The translations under genes and the position numbers were made by a program. From positions 4,278,001 through 4,342,000 of the forward strand of contig NZ_CP007139.1 in NCBI RefSeq assembly GCF_000724625.1: a stretch of DNA of 64,000 nt, read 5' to 3'. Position 1 is the stretch's first letter. Each line of letters starts with the position of its first letter. Below the pieces are notes generated by a model. That model was not told the origin of the DNA and made no database searches. It worked only from the letters and a program-made list of their open reading frames with translations. Positions 60,024 to 64,000 of this stretch are shown piece by piece. The DNA is from Fimbriimonas ginsengisoli Gsoil 348 (GTDB lineage: Bacteria; Armatimonadota; Fimbriimonadia; Fimbriimonadales; Fimbriimonadaceae).

Positions 60024-60872
60024 CTACTTGTTGTGCGAACGTTCGCTCGCTGGGTCGAGCAGAGGGTTGCCCTGGTAGCCGTCCGGACGGCCGGCTCGGG
60101 CGTGGGCGAGCGCACGTCGCACGAGGCCGACCTGCGCCTCGACTTCGCTGAACTCGTTCTTGCCCGAGTGGTGCTCGACTCCGAGCGCGCCTTGGTAGCC
60201 CGACTCCATGAGGATCGCCAAAGCGGAATCGAGGCGTTCGTAGCAGGTCTTTTGGTCGACGTGGGTGTGGATGGCGATCGGGGCGAGGGCGCGGTCGTAG
60301 TCGTCGGGACTCGTCCAGGTGTCTTTGCCCAGGTGCAGGAGGATGCCGTAGGCGGGTGAGGCGACGGCGGCGTGCAGCTTCAGCATGTTGTCCGGATAGT
60401 TGGTCGCTCCCCAGTGGGTCTCTGGGCCGACTCGGAAGCCGGAGGACGCGCCGATCTCAGCGAACTCGCGGAACGCTTTAACGATCGCGTCGAACTGCTC
60501 CCCGGTCCACTCCCGATCGCGGCCGCCGGTGTCGATACGCACCGTTTTGGCGCCTAGAATCTCGGCCGCCTTCAGGTGTCGCAGGGCCAAGGCCCGATGT
60601 CGCTCGCGCGCGTCGGGATCGTCTTCCCAAGGGTGGCAGCCGTCCGCGTGGTAGTTCACGCAGACGAGGTCTCGCTCATCCATGGCTTGCCGAACCTTCT
60701 TCAACCTCGCCTCGTCCAGTTGCACTTCCACATCCGCTCCGAGCAAGCCGTTCCAGATGTCGGCGGTGTCGAGGTGATAGCGGTAGCGGCACGCCTCGAG
60801 GTAGGTGAAGACGTCGACGGTTCCCGTGGCGATGGCGCCGTGGAACGAAAAGGAGGCAATGCTGATGTTCAT
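60024..60872 (-). CDS. Sugar phosphate isomerase/epimerase (TIM barrel)
   Basis: 282 residues. ISIASFSFHGAI start, YHLDTADIWNGLLG, VNYHADGCHPW, TVRIDTGGRDR, FRVGPETHWG, GILLHLGKDTW, VDQKTCYE, GVEHHSGKNE: the metal-binding Glu, Asp, His and Glu appear in order. 4-bp overlap with the GNAT gene. Confidence 0.82.
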   Translation of the reverse strand: MNISIASFSFHGAIATGTVDVFTYLEACRYRYHLDTADIWNGLLGADVEVQLDEARLKKVRQAMDERDLVCVNYHADGCHPWEDDPDARERHRALALRHLKAAEILGAKTVRIDTGGRDREWTGEQFDAIVKAFREFAEIGASSGFRVGPETHWGATNYPDNMLKLHAAVASPAYGILLHLGKDTWTSPDDYDRALAPIAIHTHVDQKTCYERLDSALAILMESGYQGALGVEHHSGKNEFSEVEAQVGLVRRALAHARAGRPDGYQGNPLLDPASERSHNK

Positions 60873-61468
60873 CGTTGGACCGGTTTGACTTTATCTCCAA
60901 ACCGGTCTGGATCGCTCTCAACCGTCTTCGTCACCACCCAATGGTACATGCCGAGTCGCCGCGTTTTCTGGAAACCGAGGCGCTCGAAGATCGACAGGGA
61001 AGCGTTGTATAGGAAGGCGCCCGACGTCTTTCGGCCTTCCACATCTTCCGGATAGCTCTCGACCACCCCGCCGCCGAGATGTGCAATTTGCTCCAGCGCG
61101 CCCGCAAGGGCGAGAGAAGTGACCCCCTTTCCGCGATACTCTTTGTCCACGAAGAAGCACGTGATCCGCCAGTCTGGAAGCTTCTCGAGTTCGCTTTCGT
61201 ATTGTCGCTTGTGTTTGATCCGAGGGAGCTCGTCGGTGGACCCGAACTGGCACCAGCCGACGGCGTTCGGACCGTCGTACACCAGCGCCGCATGGGCGCG
61301 CCCTTCTCGCACGCGGCACTCTTTCAGGTCACGGTTTTGGCTGCCGGCCGGCTTTTGGTGAAAGCCGATGCACCAGCAGCCGCCCCAAACGCCATTGTGC
61401 TTTTCGATCAGCCGGGCAAAGTCGGGCCAGGTGCTCTCATCGAGCGGCTTCACGGTGAAGTCGGACAT
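60869..61468 (-). CDS. GNAT-family N-acetyltransferase
   Basis: 199 residues. Acetyl-CoA site ITCFFVDKEYRGKGVTSLALAGAL (motif A), AFLYNASLSIFERLGFQKTRRLG (motif B). FARLIEKHNGVWGGCWCIGFH near the start is typical of a subgroup. Substrate unknown. Confidence 0.88.
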   Translation of the reverse strand: MSDFTVKPLDESTWPDFARLIEKHNGVWGGCWCIGFHQKPAGSQNRDLKECRVREGRAHAALVYDGPNAVGWCQFGSTDELPRIKHKRQYESELEKLPDWRITCFFVDKEYRGKGVTSLALAGALEQIAHLGGGVVESYPEDVEGRKTSGAFLYNASLSIFERLGFQKTRRLGMYHWVVTKTVESDPDRFGDKVKPVQR

Positions 61469-61555
61469 TTGATGGTTCGTTTACCCGGAGCCGCGTAGCG
61501 CCCACAACCGATTCACCGGTTTTTTGGGCGAACCACCACTGTATATACTTGTCGA

Positions 61556-61864
61556 GTGATCCTGGAATTCGGTGGGGAAGCCATCTGGTGGCGAGGGCCG
61601 GCGCCGTTCGTTTTCGTCCCGGTTCCGGCCGATCTCTCGGCGGAGATCAAGGCTAATTCTTCTCGCTTCACCTATGGCTGGGGCGTGATTCCGGCGATCG
61701 TGCAAATCGGTGACACGGAGTACACGACCTCGCTTTTTCCGAAGGACGGGCGCTACCTCGTGCCGGTCAAGGTCGCGGTGCAGAAAGCCGAGGGCGTCAA
61801 AGTAGGTGACTTTGTCGGGATCCGGCTTGAGCTTGTCTCAGCGTCACTGCCAAAAGGGCACTAA
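61556..61864 (+). CDS. DUF1905 domain protein
   Basis: 102 residues. FGGEAIWWRGPAPFVFVPVPADLSAEIK, WGVIPAIVQIGDTEYTTSLFPKDGRYLVPVKVAVQKAEG are characteristic of DUF1905, a small beta-barrel. Role unknown; GTG start. Confidence 0.87.
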   Translation: MILEFGGEAIWWRGPAPFVFVPVPADLSAEIKANSSRFTYGWGVIPAIVQIGDTEYTTSLFPKDGRYLVPVKVAVQKAEGVKVGDFVGIRLELVSASLPKGH

Positions 61865-61925
61865 ACCGGCATCCAGCCTGCAAGCTTCGCAACCCATACC
61901 AGGGCGTCGTTGTTATAGAGAGGCA

Positions 61926-62819
61926 ATGATGAGATTCAAGCCTCTGCTGGCGATGGTCTTCGCCTGTTCTGCCCTTACCGGCGTAGCTCGGGCGGACGAC
62001 GACGTATTCGACTCGAACGGGGTGAAGATTCGGTACGTGACGGCTGGAGAGGGAGAGGCCGTCGTTCTTATCCATGGCTGGATGGGCGACTCCAGTATGT
62101 GGGGCCGGGATGCGGCCGGAAACACGAAGCTCGATACCACCGGCTCGAAGGGATTCCAGATAATTGCGCTAGATTGCCGGGGGCATGGGAAGAGCGACAA
62201 GCCGCATGACGCGAGCAAGTACGGCGCGGAAATGGCCGCCGACGTGGTGCGCCTGCTCGACCACTTGAAGATCAAAAAGGCGCATCTTATCGGCTACTCG
62301 ATGGGCGCGTTCATCGCGGGCAAGGTGGCGGCGACCCATCCGGACAGGGTGCTCAGCGTCATCTATGGCGGACAAGCGCCGCTTATCGTCGGAGTTCCCG
62401 CATCCGGCTCGAACGAGGTCGAGGTGTTCGCCAAGGCGGTGGAAGAGGGGAAGGGGCTCGGACCGTACCTTCTGGAAGTAATGCCGCCGGACAAGCCCAA
62501 GCTGACCTTAGAGCAAGCGAACTCGATCGCGAAGTATCTCTACGGGGGCAGGGACGTAAAGGCGTTCGCCTTGGCCGGCCAGAGCCTCAGCGATCTTCGA
62601 GTGACCGCGGACGACCTGAGAAAGTGCGCGGCGCCGACTCTGTTCATCTACGGAGGAAACGAGTCTGCGCACACTCAAGAGAGTATCGCAGCGGCGCGAA
62701 GGGTGCTTGGTCGTGGCGAAGTCAAGGTTATCGAGGGGGGCGACCATATAACCACGCTTGCCAAGCCTGCGTTCGGAGCCTCGATCATGGCGTTCCTTCG
62801 TTCTCATATGTCGAAGTAG
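61926..62819 (+). CDS. Alpha/beta hydrolase, secreted
   Basis: 297 residues with a signal to about residue 23 (ALTGVARA). VVLIHGWMGDSSMW (oxyanion), GHGKSDKP, nucleophile Ser125 in LIGYSMGAF, Asp about 237 (PTLFIYGGNES), His about 266 (GGDHITT). Its 3' end overlaps the convergent oxidoreductase by 35 bp. Confidence 0.88.
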   Translation: MMRFKPLLAMVFACSALTGVARADDDVFDSNGVKIRYVTAGEGEAVVLIHGWMGDSSMWGRDAAGNTKLDTTGSKGFQIIALDCRGHGKSDKPHDASKYGAEMAADVVRLLDHLKIKKAHLIGYSMGAFIAGKVAATHPDRVLSVIYGGQAPLIVGVPASGSNEVEVFAKAVEEGKGLGPYLLEVMPPDKPKLTLEQANSIAKYLYGGRDVKAFALAGQSLSDLRVTADDLRKCAAPTLFIYGGNESAHTQESIAAARRVLGRGEVKVIEGGDHITTLAKPAFGASIMAFLRSHMSK

Positions 62820-63828
62820 GCTCGCCTTTTTTCAGGAGGAGGACAACCTTGCCCTTTGCGCGTCCACTCTCGACGTAAGTCAGAGCTTCCTTGACCGCGT
62901 CGAATGGGTAGGTTCGGTCGAGAATCGGTCGTATTTTTCCAGAATCGGCAAGCGACGTGATCTTGCCTAACTGATCGCCGTCCGCTCTCATGAATAGGAA
63001 CGAGTAGGTCACGTCACGAGCCTTTGCCTGCTTCCGAATTCCGAAGCTCAGAAGGGCCATGACCATCCTCACGAATCCATTTGCTCCAAGCTCTTTGGCG
63101 AAGGCCGGATCGGGCGGACCGGCTATCCCGATGAGCTTGCCACCCGGCTTTAAGACTCGTAAAGACTTTGCGAGGGTCTTCCCGCCGAGGCTATCCAATA
63201 CGACATCGTAGTCGTGTAGGACATTTTCGAAGTCGTCCTTCTTGTAATCGATGACTACGTCGGCGCCAAGGCTCTTTACCCATTCGATGTTCGCGGTGCT
63301 CGTCGTCGTGGCAACGGTCGCGCCTAGGTGTTTGGCAAGTTGAATTGCGATGCTTCCCACACCTCCGGAACCCGCTTGGATGAAAACCTTCTGCCCCTTC
63401 TGCAGGCCCGCTCGCTCGATCAGCGCTTGCCAGGCGGTTAGGGCGACCAGAGGGAGAGAGGCGGCTTCTTCCATCGTGAACGCTTTAGGCTTCATAGCCA
63501 GGTCCGCCTCATCCACCGCTATCCGTTCCGCGAAACTTCCAATGCGGTCTTTGTTTGGTCGGGAATAAACCTCGTCGCCGGGTTTGAAGCGCTTGACGCG
63601 GGATCCAACACGGAGCACGACTCCGGCCAAGTCGTTCCCGAGGATGAGCGGGAGGCGGTAAGGAAGGATCAGCTTGAATTCACCCTTTCTGATCTTCGAA
63701 TCGAGAAGGTTGATACCTGCGGCGCGGACCTCTACCAACACGTCGTTCTCGAGCAATTCCGGCTCCGGCATTTCGCCGATCCGTCCGCCATCGCGGCTGT
63801 TGTAACGGTCAACGATGAAAGCCTTCAT
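62785..63828 (-). CDS. NADP-dependent quinone oxidoreductase-like (MDR family)
   Basis: 347 residues. VEVRAAGINLLDSKIRKGE, ILGNDLAGVVLRVG, GDEVYSRP, nucleotide site FIQAGSGGVGSIAIQLAKHLGA and VVLDSLGGKTL. No catalytic zinc ligands, so a zeta-crystallin-type enzyme. 35-bp 3' overlap with the convergent hydrolase. Confidence 0.9.
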   Translation of the reverse strand: MKAFIVDRYNSRDGGRIGEMPEPELLENDVLVEVRAAGINLLDSKIRKGEFKLILPYRLPLILGNDLAGVVLRVGSRVKRFKPGDEVYSRPNKDRIGSFAERIAVDEADLAMKPKAFTMEEAASLPLVALTAWQALIERAGLQKGQKVFIQAGSGGVGSIAIQLAKHLGATVATTTSTANIEWVKSLGADVVIDYKKDDFENVLHDYDVVLDSLGGKTLAKSLRVLKPGGKLIGIAGPPDPAFAKELGANGFVRMVMALLSFGIRKQAKARDVTYSFLFMRADGDQLGKITSLADSGKIRPILDRTYPFDAVKEALTYVESGRAKGKVVLLLKKGEPTSTYENEGTP

Positions 63829-63858
63829 TTCTTTATTCCAAAGGTTCGCACGAATCGC

Positions 63859-64000
63859 CTACTTCTGCAAAGCCGGGGTGGCAGAGGTGGGGGTAGTTGA
63901 AGTATCGAGCCGGAGTTGTTTGCGGAGGCCGGAGTCCATCATTCCGGCGGGCGCAAATCGACGGAGTATTTTCAGGAGACCGGCGCGCCGGCCGGCCGTA
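63859..64000 (-). CDS. C-terminal end of an SDR-type protein (partial)
   Basis: On the minus strand one frame is open from the window edge to TAG at 63859, giving about 46 residues (GLLKILRRFAPAGMMD, SGLRKQLRLD). A tail of LLRxLRRFAPxGxxD...LRxQ is common at the C-terminus of short-chain dehydrogenases, but too little is present to be sure. The end is Thr/Pro-rich. Confidence 0.4.
   Translation of the reverse strand, partial: TAGRRAGLLKILRRFAPAGMMDSGLRKQLRLDTSTTPTSATPALQK

Overview
The window is a GC-rich (about 60%) bacterial chromosomal segment with densely packed genes on both strands, short intergenic spaces and many GTG/TTG starts. Several secreted proteins carry a type IV prepilin leader followed by an [11 protein letters not shown]-type helix, or a C-terminal DGHAKW tail. 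Together with Tat-tagged enzymes, sugar isomerase/Gfo-Idh clusters and DinB/YciI proteins, this style suggests an Armatimonadota (Fimbriimonadia-like) genome. The assignment is an inference from gene style, not from a marker gene.

Region 1-2600 holds, on the minus strand, a prepilin-like protein, the RNA cyclic phosphodiesterase ThpR, a strong promoter, a roughly 260-nt RNA made of circularly permuted tRNA-like modules, and the 5' end of a Ro60/TROVE gene (rsr). The RNA is a YrlA-type Y RNA candidate of unusual, expanded architecture. Region 2700-6600 has a glycine-zipper stress-type protein, a class A beta-lactamase-fold serine hydrolase, acylphosphatase, two disordered hydrophilic proteins and a carboxylesterase. 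Region 6750-11450 is a lower-GC RHS island. It contains a decayed RHS fragment followed by three copies of a ~340-bp RHS tip, two of which are joined to related Cys-rich C-terminal domains and related helical partner genes. This looks like an array of polymorphic RHS cassettes of an unrecognised family.

Region 11500-29500 is mostly housekeeping: leuD, DUF192 lipoprotein, SGNH hydrolase, mfd, prepilin and lipoprotein, nuoB-nuoI, mazG, a methyltransferase, a beta-propeller lipoprotein, a SIS-domain protein and a double-GAF histidine kinase. Region 29500-35600 is a carbohydrate cluster (acetyl xylan esterase, two sugar isomerases, two Gfo/Idh/MocA oxidoreductases), interrupted by a perfect 16 x 8-bp tandem repeat between divergent promoters, then a VIT-family transporter. 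Region 35700-38200 holds a YciI protein, small membrane proteins, a nucleotidyltransferase with a coupled small upstream gene, and tRNA-Leu(CAG). Region 38700-42850 is a compact minus-strand run ccmE-ccmF-panD-X-pyrE, with a Cys-type CcmE.

Region 42900-64000 mixes a DEDD exonuclease, an ArsR regulator coupled to a tandem SRPBCC gene with a clear operator and probable leaderless start, a BlaI-type regulator, a Tat-exported deacetylase-like protein, a chloramphenicol-phosphotransferase-like kinase, an Asp/Glu racemase, a tRNA-like element, DinB proteins, an S41 peptidase, a YcaQ-type DNA glycosylase, TrhO, a GNAT enzyme, an alpha/beta hydrolase and a quinone oxidoreductase. Palindromic repeats of a few families are scattered through intergenic spaces, and one supplies the last codons of pyrE.
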